NCBI GenBank assembly: GCA_964036045.1
Contig: OZ038383.1
Location: 7,270,430-7,334,429, forward strand
Reading direction: 5' to 3'
From: Eutreptiella sp. 'Long Island Sound 2002'
Taxonomy: Eukaryota > Euglenozoa > Euglenophyceae > Eutreptiales > Eutreptiaceae
Length of the DNA stretch: 64,000 nucleotides
Shown: positions 34,991-43,476 of the stretch, piece after piece
How the letters are laid out: every line of letters begins with the position of its first letter
Numbering within the stretch: position 1 is the first letter of the stretch
Notes under the pieces: generated by a model
What the model was told of the DNA's origin: nothing
Seen by the model: only the letters and a program-made list of their open reading frames with translations
Database searches by the model: none
Translations under genes and position numbers: made by a program

Positions 34991-37900
34991 TGGTAGCAGA
35001 GGCTTACCTGCTGCCCCTACCAACCGCCGACCCGGGGACTTGGGCCCTTATGAGCCCTGCCCAAGTACGCCCCGGGTGCGTATTGTGGACTCGGTGGAGA
35101 CCACGCCGGAGATTAGAGCCATAGAAGGACCGAGACGTTCAAGAGCATGGCGAACTCCGGAATTTGAAGCCCGAAGAGAAGAACGACACTCGGGAAGAGG
35201 AGGACGTGACATGGAGGACCTGGTCTCCATGTGTGAGCGTCGCTGCCGAAAGGCATGCAACCTCCGCTCCGCCGCGGAGGACTCGGATGAGGCTTGCCAT
35301 TCAGGCAGCAGTGGAGGACGGGCCCGGCGCTACCGGAAGCGCGGGTCACCCAAGTCCGCGGCAAGGGACGCCGGGGCTATGGACACGGACCCCAGCCCGG
35401 TCAGGCTGTGGGAATCCGAAGGGCACTCCGAGGGCTATCGGACAGCCCACGAGCCACCTTCGGAGCCGGAGATGTCCGCGCCGATCGCCAGGGCGCATAC
35501 GGCCCCCGAGCCCGCCCTGCAGCACGACGCCGAGGGCTTGGAGAGGCCAGCCAGGGCCCGGACGGCACCTGTGCCCCGGCACACGGGCCCAGAAACGGAC
35601 GCCATAGGCGATACGCCTATGGGCGATGAGTCTGAGGTGCCGGGAACCGCGGGATGTGCTGAATCCGGCGGAAAGTACGCTGCGTGCCACTGCGAGCACG
35701 TGTCCTTCCTCATGGGCAAGTACCCGAAGATGGGGATGGACGCCATCGTGAACCATCTTGACCGCCTGGACAACGCCAAGGATGCTCTAGAGGAGGACGT
35801 CGCGGGGATCCTGGACGACCAGTCGGCCGCGGAGAACCACATGGAGGAGCTGCGAGCGGATCAGGCCCGGTACCGGGAGAATCTGGAGCTGGCCCTGCAG
35901 AAGCAGCAGCAAGTGGTGGACAGCCTCCTCCACTTAGTGGAGGACATGTCGGGACGCCTGAGAAGGCTAGAGGAGCGACAGCCCCTCGCCTCGGGTCCGG
36001 AGCTCCCGGCAAAGCCGGCCGCGGTAGAGCTGGTTGAGCGGGTTAAGACCCTCAGGAGCGCCATGGAGAAACCCATGGGCGGCCCTGCAGAGGCACCCTA
36101 CGCGCCTCCGCGTGTTGACCCGGGTGCGCTGCCGTTTGTTCCCCTATTCAGCGAGTCCACAATGCTCGGGGAACACACGGCACCGGCTGGGTCCAGGCGG
36201 GAAGGGCACGTAGCCACGGACCCGAGGAGCCGGACGGTGCAGATGTCCCACGCCGCCCAGGATCTACCGCCATCAACGACTACCTATGCAGTTTATGCGG
36301 AAGAGGAGATCCAGAACCAGACCATGCAGGGGCAAACCATGGGAAGGGCCGACGGACATGGTCGAGGCCATCCAAGCGGAGACCTGTGGGCGAAGGACCC
36401 CAATACGGGGATATGGACGGCCGATGGAGCAAGTCCTTCCCGCATTCCAAACCCCATGGGTTCAGGCCCAACTGGACCGCACTCCATGGAGGAGAGGGAC
36501 GTACGGGGAGTGTACTCAAATCCCCCGGCCACAGGTGGTATCCGTCTCGGTGGAGTGGTGGCTGGAGACGTCGGAGACGCCATCAGGATCGACGACCTCA
36601 GGGGAATCAAAATCCCCTATTATGACGGGAACCCGTCCAACCTGGATGACTTCATCCTGGACTGGGAGGACTTCGCCGAGGAGGTCGTCGGCGAGATGCG
36701 GGGAGCGCCGCGGGACAAGTGGGTATGCCGGACATTCCCACACCGGCTGGCGCAGGACCTCAAGGAGGAGCTGCGGGATCAGATCCGGGAAGGATTGATC
36801 CGCACGGAGCAGGCCTGCCTCCAGTGGCTGGAGGATGAGGAGCGGGTGGACGCTCCTAACCAGAAGCTGGAGGACCTGTGGTCCATTCCACTGCCGCTGG
36901 ACCGCGGTGAGTTGCGGGTCCGGGAGTGGAACCGGTATCTGCGGAAGTACCGCAGATGCCTCAAGTTGGTGGAAGACTGGAACGAGGCCAGTGAGATCCG
37001 CCACTTGCTGAAGGACGTCCTCCCCGGCAGCTGGAAGAGGAGAGTGGAGGACGAGGAGAAGAAGCGCGCCAAGCGACGGGTGGCGGTGAGGATTATGGCG
37101 GCGGAGGATACCCATGCGGGTATCATGGAGTTCTTCAGGAGGAACCTGGGCGAACCCGACCGGATGTTGGGCCTGAAGAACGCCGTGTACGTGGAGGTAT
37201 TCGGGGACTCCATGGGGCAAAGGTTGCTGCGCCTCAACAACGTGGAGTGGAGGCGCGGGGAGCCGCTGAAGATGCAAGTCATCTTCGCTCGCATGAGCCT
37301 GGACGAGATCGTGAAGTACATCACGGTGGAGTTGAAGCTCAATGCGAAGAACGAGGCCCACGTGCAGGATCGGCATGGTCATGGACAACGAGGACACCGA
37401 GACGACCGCCATCATCGGGAGATCCAGAAGGACACGGCCAACTCCGCGGAGGATGGAAGTGGAAGTGGCCAAGACCACTGGTCCCGGGAGGATCACGAGG
37501 TGGCCCATTTCTTCGCGTTCGTGGCGCACAACGTGAAGAACCATGGGCAGGATCGGTCCAGATGGAGCCAGGTGGGACCCAGGAAGAACAGAGAAGGACC
37601 AAGGAGGATCGGGAACCCACCGCTCTCGTTCCGAGAGCACAGGTGTCAGCACGATGGGTGCTGGGTCTGTTATGGCAAGGGACACAACCATGCACACGAC
37701 CACCGTCAGTGCAAGGTGTATGAGGCGGACAAGAAGGCCTACTTCGCCGCTCACCCCGAGAAGAAGCCCAAGGAGCAGCGGATTTCCGACTGGAAGGCGA
37801 AGGGCGGAGACGGGGGAAAAGGCCAAGGCAAAGGCCAAGGAAAAGGCGGAGGAAGAGGCTATGGTGGTGGACCTGGCCAAGACCCACGAGTGAGGTCGAT

Positions 37901-38015
37901 CGAGGAAGTTGCTGAGGACATGTTGAGGACGTTGGCGGAACTCAAAGCCCAGCAAAGTGGAGGACAAAGTCCTGGCGGATCGCAGCCGGAAGGGGCTGCG
38001 GGAAGCCAAGTCTAG
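34905..38015 (+). CDS. Gag polyprotein of element B (starts inside the LTR)
   Basis: This AUG-started frame of 1,036 codons begins 86 bp before the LTR end, so the primer-binding site (34991-35002) encodes part of the protein (Y-G-S-R-G). The N-terminal third is Arg/Pro-rich and probably disordered. A coiled-coil-like stretch follows (about residues 285-370, with LDRLDNAKDALEEDV and LRRLEERQ). A capsid-type Gag domain is inferred around residues 560-830 (LDDFILDWEDFAEEV, WKRRVEDEEKKRAKRR). A variant zinc knuckle, CWVCYGKGHNHAHDHRQC (about 37659-37712), is CX2CX4H with the last Cys eight residues on. A Gly/Lys tail (GKGQGKGQGKGGGRG) precedes a final segment. The frame ends in UAG and continues in the same frame into Pol. 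It would form the particle shell. Confidence 0.85.
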   Translation: MQALIRSKSAGITGGRGTAGAGPGRDLLYGSRGLPAAPTNRRPGDLGPYEPCPSTPRVRIVDSVETTPEIRAIEGPRRSRAWRTPEFEARREERHSGRGGRDMEDLVSMCERRCRKACNLRSAAEDSDEACHSGSSGGRARRYRKRGSPKSAARDAGAMDTDPSPVRLWESEGHSEGYRTAHEPPSEPEMSAPIARAHTAPEPALQHDAEGLERPARARTAPVPRHTGPETDAIGDTPMGDESEVPGTAGCAESGGKYAACHCEHVSFLMGKYPKMGMDAIVNHLDRLDNAKDALEEDVAGILDDQSAAENHMEELRADQARYRENLELALQKQQQVVDSLLHLVEDMSGRLRRLEERQPLASGPELPAKPAAVELVERVKTLRSAMEKPMGGPAEAPYAPPRVDPGALPFVPLFSESTMLGEHTAPAGSRREGHVATDPRSRTVQMSHAAQDLPPSTTTYAVYAEEEIQNQTMQGQTMGRADGHGRGHPSGDLWAKDPNTGIWTADGASPSRIPNPMGSGPTGPHSMEERDVRGVYSNPPATGGIRLGGVVAGDVGDAIRIDDLRGIKIPYYDGNPSNLDDFILDWEDFAEEVVGEMRGAPRDKWVCRTFPHRLAQDLKEELRDQIREGLIRTEQACLQWLEDEERVDAPNQKLEDLWSIPLPLDRGELRVREWNRYLRKYRRCLKLVEDWNEASEIRHLLKDVLPGSWKRRVEDEEKKRAKRRVAVRIMAAEDTHAGIMEFFRRNLGEPDRMLGLKNAVYVEVFGDSMGQRLLRLNNVEWRRGEPLKMQVIFARMSLDEIVKYITVELKLNAKNEAHVQDRHGHGQRGHRDDRHHREIQKDTANSAEDGSGSGQDHWSREDHEVAHFFAFVAHNVKNHGQDRSRWSQVGPRKNREGPRRIGNPPLSFREHRCQHDGCWVCYGKGHNHAHDHRQCKVYEADKKAYFAAHPEKKPKEQRISDWKAKGGDGGKGQGKGQGKGGGRGYGGGPGQDPRVRSIEEVAEDMLRTLAELKAQQSGGQSPGGSQPEGAAGSQV
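34991..35002 (+). other. Primer-binding site of element B (initiator Met tRNA)
   Basis: TGGTAGCAGAGG follows the 5' LTR with no spacer and matches 12 bases complementary to an initiator tRNA ending CCUCUGCUACCA. It lies within the gag reading frame. Confidence 0.9.
38013..38015 (+). promoter_or_regulatory. In-frame UAG between Gag and Pol (candidate readthrough stop), element B
   Basis: GUC-UAG-AGG-AGC: the codons after this stop stay open in the same frame for 1,688 codons. The first AUG comes 274 bases downstream (38289). Both flanking frames are intact in this young element, so a chance mutation is unlikely. Murine leukaemia-type retroviruses use a UAG at the same place with a few percent readthrough. 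Confidence 0.7.
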
Positions 38016-41000
38016 AGGAGCCCCCACGGGAGTGGGACCTCGGAGGTCTCTCCTCCGAAATTCAGTGGAATCCCTGAGAAGGCGAAGGCACATCGGGTGC
38101 CGAAGAAGGCTCCGGAAGAGCCAAAACCACTGAGTTTCGCCACTCCCAACCCCTGGAGCGCCCTGCCAAGGGAAGTACATGTGGGTACGGGACATGGCAA
38201 GAAGGAAGGAGCGACCACGGAGAGCCCCGTGGACGGGCAGGACCAACCCAAGATCTACACCATCCGTGACCATACCCTTGAAGTCCTGATGCACCCGGAC
38301 GTGCTAGAGTTGCATGCCGTGAGAGTCGTCCATACACCTCATGGCGACGAGCGGCAGTTGCACTTGAAACTGCGAGTACGGTGCGGACGAGAGGAGAAGG
38401 TGGTGGATGTGTTGGTGGATACGGGTGCCCAGGTGAGCCTGGTCCGGAGAGGGTTGTTGAAGGAGGCATTCCTGCAGCCCAGCCGGAGACCGGTCCGCCT
38501 GAAGGTCGCCAACGGAGAGATTATGGGTGGTGGCACCCATGAGGCCACTATCAGTATGGAATTCTGGGAACATGAGCGCTTGAACCGCCCTGATCAGGCG
38601 AAGAGAAGCACTCTATCCGGGAACTTCTACGTGGCCGACATTACTGATTGGGATATGATCATGGGGTACGACTTCATGGTGGCCAACGCCATTGGAGCCC
38701 TTCCCCATCGCGCAACGCTGGTCCGGGAGGACGACGAATGCCTAACATGGCTGTCCACGGATTATGCGTGCGGGTCATCCCAATGGAATGCTGAGGAAGA
38801 GGATCGGATCGTCCGAGCGGTGCAAGCTGTGGGTGCCAAGTCCAGAGGAGACCGTGGAGTTCAGCTCACGGAGTATGGAATGGCGCCGCAAGTGTACACC
38901 AGGATGATTCAGGCGCTGGGAGCTGAAGTGCCCGAGACGGACGTCTTCGCTTCCCGGGATGCCCCACTTCTGCGGAAGTGTAGGAGGCATTGGCATCGAG
39001 GAGACTCAGCCTGGCACAGGCATTGGGGTTTGAAGGAGTGGGGACCCATGTATTGGCATGGCTCCCTAGATAACACCAGACGTACGGTGGAGAAGATCAT
39101 CGCGGATAGGGCGAAGGGGATCCTGGTCATAACCGGCATAGGTTCCACCCCATGTCCGCTGGAGGGTCTCAAGTCGACGCTGGACTCCATCACCCTGAAC
39201 GAGATGTCATTCGGGCCAGAGGAGGAGTTGTTCATCGACGCCAAGGGTGTATCAATGCCCTCCCTGGGTCAAGCGTGGGGTACCAAGGTTTTCCTGGTGG
39301 ATGCGGCGCAAGCCCAGCCCACGGGTGATGAAGCATTCATCCGTAGGGTGGAGGCGGTGCCCATGAAGGTCATGTTTGAGCCCAAGGAGGGGACGGATCA
39401 GCCAATTGATGGCATTGACGTCCTGTCCCACGCCGAGATCGACGACGTCGTCAACTACATGCGGATGGGGATGCACGACCGTGTGACAGCCAAGAAGAGG
39501 CGGGCCATGGTCACATCTCCGCATTGGTGGGATGACAAGATGTTGGTCACCGGCAAGTACGAGAAGGACGAGTTCGTGGCGAGGGTCATGGACCACATCG
39601 CGGACCAATACGATGGTCCGGTTGGGTCGGACCCACCAACGTGGGATTTTCCAAGAATGGGTGCCGATAGCGACAGTCACCAGCCCGATGCCGCAAATTT
39701 TCGAAGATTATCGGTGGGAAGAGCTCCCCACGACGATGAAGACGGCATATCGGACGAGGAGAAGTCGGAATCGGACCCAGAAGAGGCCTACACCGCAGTG
39801 CGGTCGGTTGTATCTATACCGAAGCAAGCGGCTGAGGAGGCCCAGGAGAACCCGAAGGTCGCCGAGCTGAAGGAGAGGCTGATCAAGGCCTATCCGCGGC
39901 TATTCAGTGGCGTCGCCAACAAGAACCCTCCAGATCGCGGGAGGTTTGGTACAGCGAAGATCAAGCTGAAGCCGAACCCGAAGATCTATCGTCATCGGGA
40001 GTACCAACTTCAGGGCGATCGGGCCGAGGCCATGAAGAAGCTGTTGGCCGAGTTCATTGAGCGGGGATGGATCGAACCCTCCGACAGTGAGTGGGCCAGC
40101 CCAGCCTTCATCGTGCCCAAGAAGGAGAAGGGCGAGTGGAGGTTGGTGGTTGATTACAGAGGTTTGAACGAGCAGACCGAGCACGACTCGTACTCGCTCC
40201 CCCTGATCGACTCCATCCTCCAAAAGCAACAGAAAAAGCGGATCTTCACGGTGTTGGACCTGAAACACGGTTACCACCAGATGCCGCTACACCCGGACTC
40301 CAGGCCCTGCACAGCGATGTCGACGCCGCTTGGGCCCATGCAGTGGAAAGTGGTGCCTATGGGTGCCAAGAATGGCAACGCCGTTTTCCAGCGCATGATG
40401 GAGGACCTACTCGGTCCTGTCCGGGACTGTGCCGACCCCTTCGTGGATGACATCATCATCGGGTCCGGCACGGAGAACATGACTGAGGATGAGCTCATCG
40501 ACGCGCATGAGAAGGATCTGCGCCGAGTGCTCAGCGAGTTGGACAAACACAACATGGTGTGCAAGCCCACCAAAGCCTCACTATTCGTGAAGGAAGTGGA
40601 GTTCGCGGGTCACGTGGTTGGTCACGGGCAACGCCGTCCCATGCCTGGGAAGCTGGCGTCCCTGCACCACTGGGAGAAGCCCCAGACCATCAGCGAACTC
40701 CGGTCCTTCATGGGGTTCTGCAACTACTATTCGGGCTATGTCCGGATGTATGCAGAACTGTCGGGGCCGCTGCACAAGATGCTGCAAGTGGGCAAGTTCG
40801 ATGGCCGGAAGGAGAGCAAAAAGAAGCTTGCCTGGACCCCTGAGGCTGAGGATGCGTTCAACCGCCTGAAGGAGCGACTCCTGGGGCAGTTGGGGTTGTT
40901 CCTGGTGGACCCGGACAAGGGATTCGTGCTACGGACAGACGCCTCGGACTATGCCGTGGGGGCAGTCCTCGAGCAAGTCCGGGACGACGGGACTCATGTT

Positions 41001-43082
41001 CCCGTGGCGTTTTGGAGCAGGATCCTGGCCGAGGGCCAACGCCGAACATGGACCGCGAGGGAGAAGGAGACATACGCCATTGTATGTGCGCTCGGGAAGT
41101 GGTCTGGCCACATCGGACTGCAGCCGGTGGTGGTTTGCACGGACCACCAGTCCCTACAGAGCTGGCACAAGGAGCATGTCGACACCCCCTCAGGACCAGC
41201 GGCTAGGAGGGCTCGATGGCACGAGACGTTCGCCAAGTTCGACCTCAGCGTAGTGTATATCCCGGGGAAGGACAACACTGTGGCAGATTGCCTCAGTCGC
41301 TGGGCCTACCCCGCGGGCAAGGCGTGGATGGACATATCCAGCCATGGCGACGCCGAGGAGACCGAGGAGGCCAAGCGCATCATCGAGATGGAGAAGGTCA
41401 TGGAGCAAGAAGGGGTCAAGTGCTTTGTGGTGATGGCAAACCGTACGGACCTGGCCAAGTTCCGGGGTGCCCGCGTCCAAGCTATTCGAGAGGAAACCCT
41501 CGAGCAATGGATGGTGGCCCCTGTAGAGCTAGTCAGGTCGGTGCTCACAGAGGACTGGTCGGATGACTACGCGGCATCCGAGCACTGGGGCAAGTACTGG
41601 AATGCCGTGAGCGCCCCGTCGGACGACGAATGGCCTGAGGGCTTGACCGAGGATGGCGACAAGTTGTTCCTCAAGGACAAGCTGCTGGTGCCCGAGAACC
41701 GAGTGGAGCAGCTCATTGACCATTGGCACAACGCCAAGCTCATGCATCCGGGCCGAGACAAAATGCAGCAGGACCTGGAGTGGCGTTTCAAGTTCCCTCC
41801 GGGGTACTACGCCATCCTGGACAGGTACTGCAGCGACTGTGCCGTGTGTCGGGCCACGAAGAGCCCCAACCACTCCACAGCGGGCAACCCGGTGTATACG
41901 GCTATACCGGAGGCCCCTATGCGGTCCGTGGCCATGGATGTGTTCGCCATGCCGGAGGTTACCGTGGAAGGAGAGACATATGATTGTGTCATCCTAGCGG
42001 TGGACAGGCACAGCGGGTATATCGTGGCAGTCCCGGGCAAGAAGTCCAAGAAGAAGGACAAGAAGGACAAGCATGGAGTGGGGCTGCAGGCCAAGACCGT
42101 CGCTAATGCCATGATCAGGCATTGGCTGACGATTTTCGATGTCCCAGCTGTCATCTGCAGCGATCGGGGCAATCAATTCGTGGGGACGTGGTTCAAGACG
42201 ATGTGCAAGCACATGGGGATTCGGCATGCCAAGACCGTGGCGTACCACAGCCGGTCGAATGGCCGTGCTGAAGTGGCCGGGCGGCAGATGTTCGAGAAGT
42301 TCCGCCAGCTGCACATTGACGAACCGGGCCGGAACTGGTATAACTCGCTGTGGAGAGTGCTCCAGGCGTATCACGACCTTCCGGGACCCACTGGACTATC
42401 GCCCCATCGCATCCTGTTCCTACGGGATCGAGTGTCACGCACTCTCCCGTGGATGAACCATGGCAAAGTGGCCCGGGATGCGAATGCCATGATGGCTGAG
42501 GCGGACGACACGGCGGCCAAAGTGTGTAAGGCACTTCAGGACGAGCATGACAAGAGGGCAAAGTACTTCAAGCAAGGAAAAGTCCAAAAGTATGCTCTTC
42601 AAGACACCGTGTGGGTGGAGCGGCACCACAAGGATGTCCTGTCCAGGCATCGGCAGGCATCTTGGTATGTGCCGGGGGTAGTCGTGCGGAAGGTGGGGCA
42701 GGACGTGTATGCGGTTCGTGTGGGGGATAACAAGGTCCTGGACCGCGACCATACCCAGCTTCGTCCCCGAGCACCAGACCCCAGCGGACGTCCCGTCACC
42801 TTCGAGTTCACGGCCGGCGATGTGGACTCGGACGATGAGGGTGAGGACGACGATTTCACCGCGGGGAAGATCCTGGCGGACAAGCCGGACCCGGGGACGC
42901 CTGGGGGGAGGCTTTATAAAGTCCGATGGAAGGGATTCGCCGCGTCCAGGGACTCGTGGGAACCTCCGAGCAGTTTCGTGCCGAGGTATACCACGGTCTG
43001 GATGGACTACCTAAAGAAAAAGGGTATTTCTTTGGATGTCAAGGACGTATTGGTCCATTTGGTTGCTGCTATAGCACCGTAA
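38016..43082 (+). CDS. Pol polyprotein of element B: PR, MT-like, RT, RNase H, IN, chromodomain
   Basis: This is one uninterrupted frame without its own early AUG, expected as a readthrough fusion to Gag. Domains in order: aspartic protease VLVDTGAQVSLV (DTG at 38418) with IMGYDFM; the extra methyltransferase-like region (38930-39300); reverse transcriptase from about 39960, with RLVVDYRGLNEQ, VLDLKHGYHQ and active site FVDD rather than YIDD (40440-40451); RNase H with RTDASDYAVG (about 40932) and DHQSLQSW; integrase with HWHNAKLMHPG...CSDCAVC and catalytic residues in MDVFAMP (about 41937), CSDRGNQF (about 42155) and NGRAEVAG (about 42258); and a C-terminal chromodomain (about 42856-43010: FTAGKIL, YKVRWKGF, SWEPPSSF). 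An acidic linker separates the extra domain and reverse transcriptase. All catalytic acids of RT, RNase H and IN are present. Confidence 0.95.
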   Translation, partial: RSPHGSGTSEVSPPKFSGIPEKAKAHRVPKKAPEEPKPLSFATPNPWSALPREVHVGTGHGKKEGATTESPVDGQDQPKIYTIRDHTLEVLMHPDVLELHAVRVVHTPHGDERQLHLKLRVRCGREEKVVDVLVDTGAQVSLVRRGLLKEAFLQPSRRPVRLKVANGEIMGGGTHEATISMEFWEHERLNRPDQAKRSTLSGNFYVADITDWDMIMGYDFMVANAIGALPHRATLVREDDECLTWLSTDYACGSSQWNAEEEDRIVRAVQAVGAKSRGDRGVQLTEYGMAPQVYTRMIQALGAEVPETDVFASRDAPLLRKCRRHWHRGDSAWHRHWGLKEWGPMYWHGSLDNTRRTVEKIIADRAKGILVITGIGSTPCPLEGLKSTLDSITLNEMSFGPEEELFIDAKGVSMPSLGQAWGTKVFLVDAAQAQPTGDEAFIRRVEAVPMKVMFEPKEGTDQPIDGIDVLSHAEIDDVVNYMRMGMHDRVTAKKRRAMVTSPHWWDDKMLVTGKYEKDEFVARVMDHIADQYDGPVGSDPPTWDFPRMGADSDSHQPDAANFRRLSVGRAPHDDEDGISDEEKSESDPEEAYTAVRSVVSIPKQAAEEAQENPKVAELKERLIKAYPRLFSGVANKNPPDRGRFGTAKIKLKPNPKIYRHREYQLQGDRAEAMKKLLAEFIERGWIEPSDSEWASPAFIVPKKEKGEWRLVVDYRGLNEQTEHDSYSLPLIDSILQKQQKKRIFTVLDLKHGYHQMPLHPDSRPCTAMSTPLGPMQWKVVPMGAKNGNAVFQRMMEDLLGPVRDCADPFVDDIIIGSGTENMTEDELIDAHEKDLRRVLSELDKHNMVCKPTKASLFVKEVEFAGHVVGHGQRRPMPGKLASLHHWEKPQTISELRSFMGFCNYYSGYVRMYAELSGPLHKMLQVGKFDGRKESKKKLAWTPEAEDAFNRLKERLLGQLGLFLVDPDKGFVLRTDASDYAVGAVLEQVRDDGTHVPVAFWSRILAEGQRRTWTAREKETYAIVCALGKWSGHIGLQPVVVCTDHQSLQSWHKEHVDTPSGPAARRARWHETFAKFDLSVVYIPGKDNTVADCLSRWAYPAGKAWMDISSHGDAEETEEAKRIIEMEKVMEQEGVKCFVVMANRTDLAKFRGARVQAIREETLEQWMVAPVELVRSVLTEDWSDDYAASEHWGKYWNAVSAPSDDEWPEGLTEDGDKLFLKDKLLVPENRVEQLIDHWHNAKLMHPGRDKMQQDLEWRFKFPPGYYAILDRYCSDCAVCRATKSPNHSTAGNPVYTAIPEAPMRSVAMDVFAMPEVTVEGETYDCVILAVDRHSGYIVAVPGKKSKKKDKKDKHGVGLQAKTVANAMIRHWLTIFDVPAVICSDRGNQFVGTWFKTMCKHMGIRHAKTVAYHSRSNGRAEVAGRQMFEKFRQLHIDEPGRNWYNSLWRVLQAYHDLPGPTGLSPHRILFLRDRVSRTLPWMNHGKVARDANAMMAEADDTAAKVCKALQDEHDKRAKYFKQGKVQKYALQDTVWVERHHKDVLSRHRQASWYVPGVVVRKVGQDVYAVRVGDNKVLDRDHTQLRPRAPDPSGRPVTFEFTAGDVDSDDEGEDDDFTAGKILADKPDPGTPGGRLYKVRWKGFAASRDSWEPPSSFVPRYTTVWMDYLKKKGISLDVKDVLVHLVAAIAP
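38930..39300 (+). other. DIRS/Dam methyltransferase-like domain, element B copy (motif lost)
   Basis: Landmarks in order are T-D-V-F-A-S-R-D, W-H-R-H-W, then Y-W-H-G-S-L-D where elements A and C have NCPF and NPPF, then V-E-K-I-I...G-I-L-V-I-T, and W-G-T-K-V-F-L-V-D at the end. Loss of the catalytic-type motif with the fold pattern kept suggests a structural or binding role here. Confidence 0.45.
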
Positions 43083-43464
43083 TGGATCCCCCCTTGGCAT
43101 TTTGTTTGTTTCTGTGAATGGGGAGACAAGTGAGGGCGTTCATCCGGGGATTTTTCGGCCTTGATCGGCCATATACCCCCTTCACTCGATCTCCACATAT
43201 ATATTGCATTGTGGTATACTTATTTAGGTCGACCGACGACGTTTTTCTATCTTTGATCCCCTTGGTCCATGTTGTAGATCAAGAGGAGACCGGATATGGC
43301 GTAGGGTGCTGATTATCAGTGTCCTCACCCCTCCCTTGGGGCATGGGGGACGCCTACGACGTGTGTGGGGCCTCCATGTGTCCTTGGGACATGGAGGGGG
43401 GGGTTGGAGCCCATTGGGGTCCTCCCGTCCTCTCTTCATTGGTTTCCGAGCGGATACAACGCTC
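43083..43464. other. Element B 3' non-coding region
   Basis: About 380 bp lie between the Pol stop and the polypurine tract. I see no gene or repeat. It contains a run of G (43396-43404). Confidence 0.6.
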
Positions 43465-43476
43465 TGAGAAGGAGGA
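43465..43476 (+). other. Polypurine tract of element B
   Basis: The purine-rich GAGAAGGAGGA immediately precedes the 3' LTR start at 43477. Confidence 0.75.
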
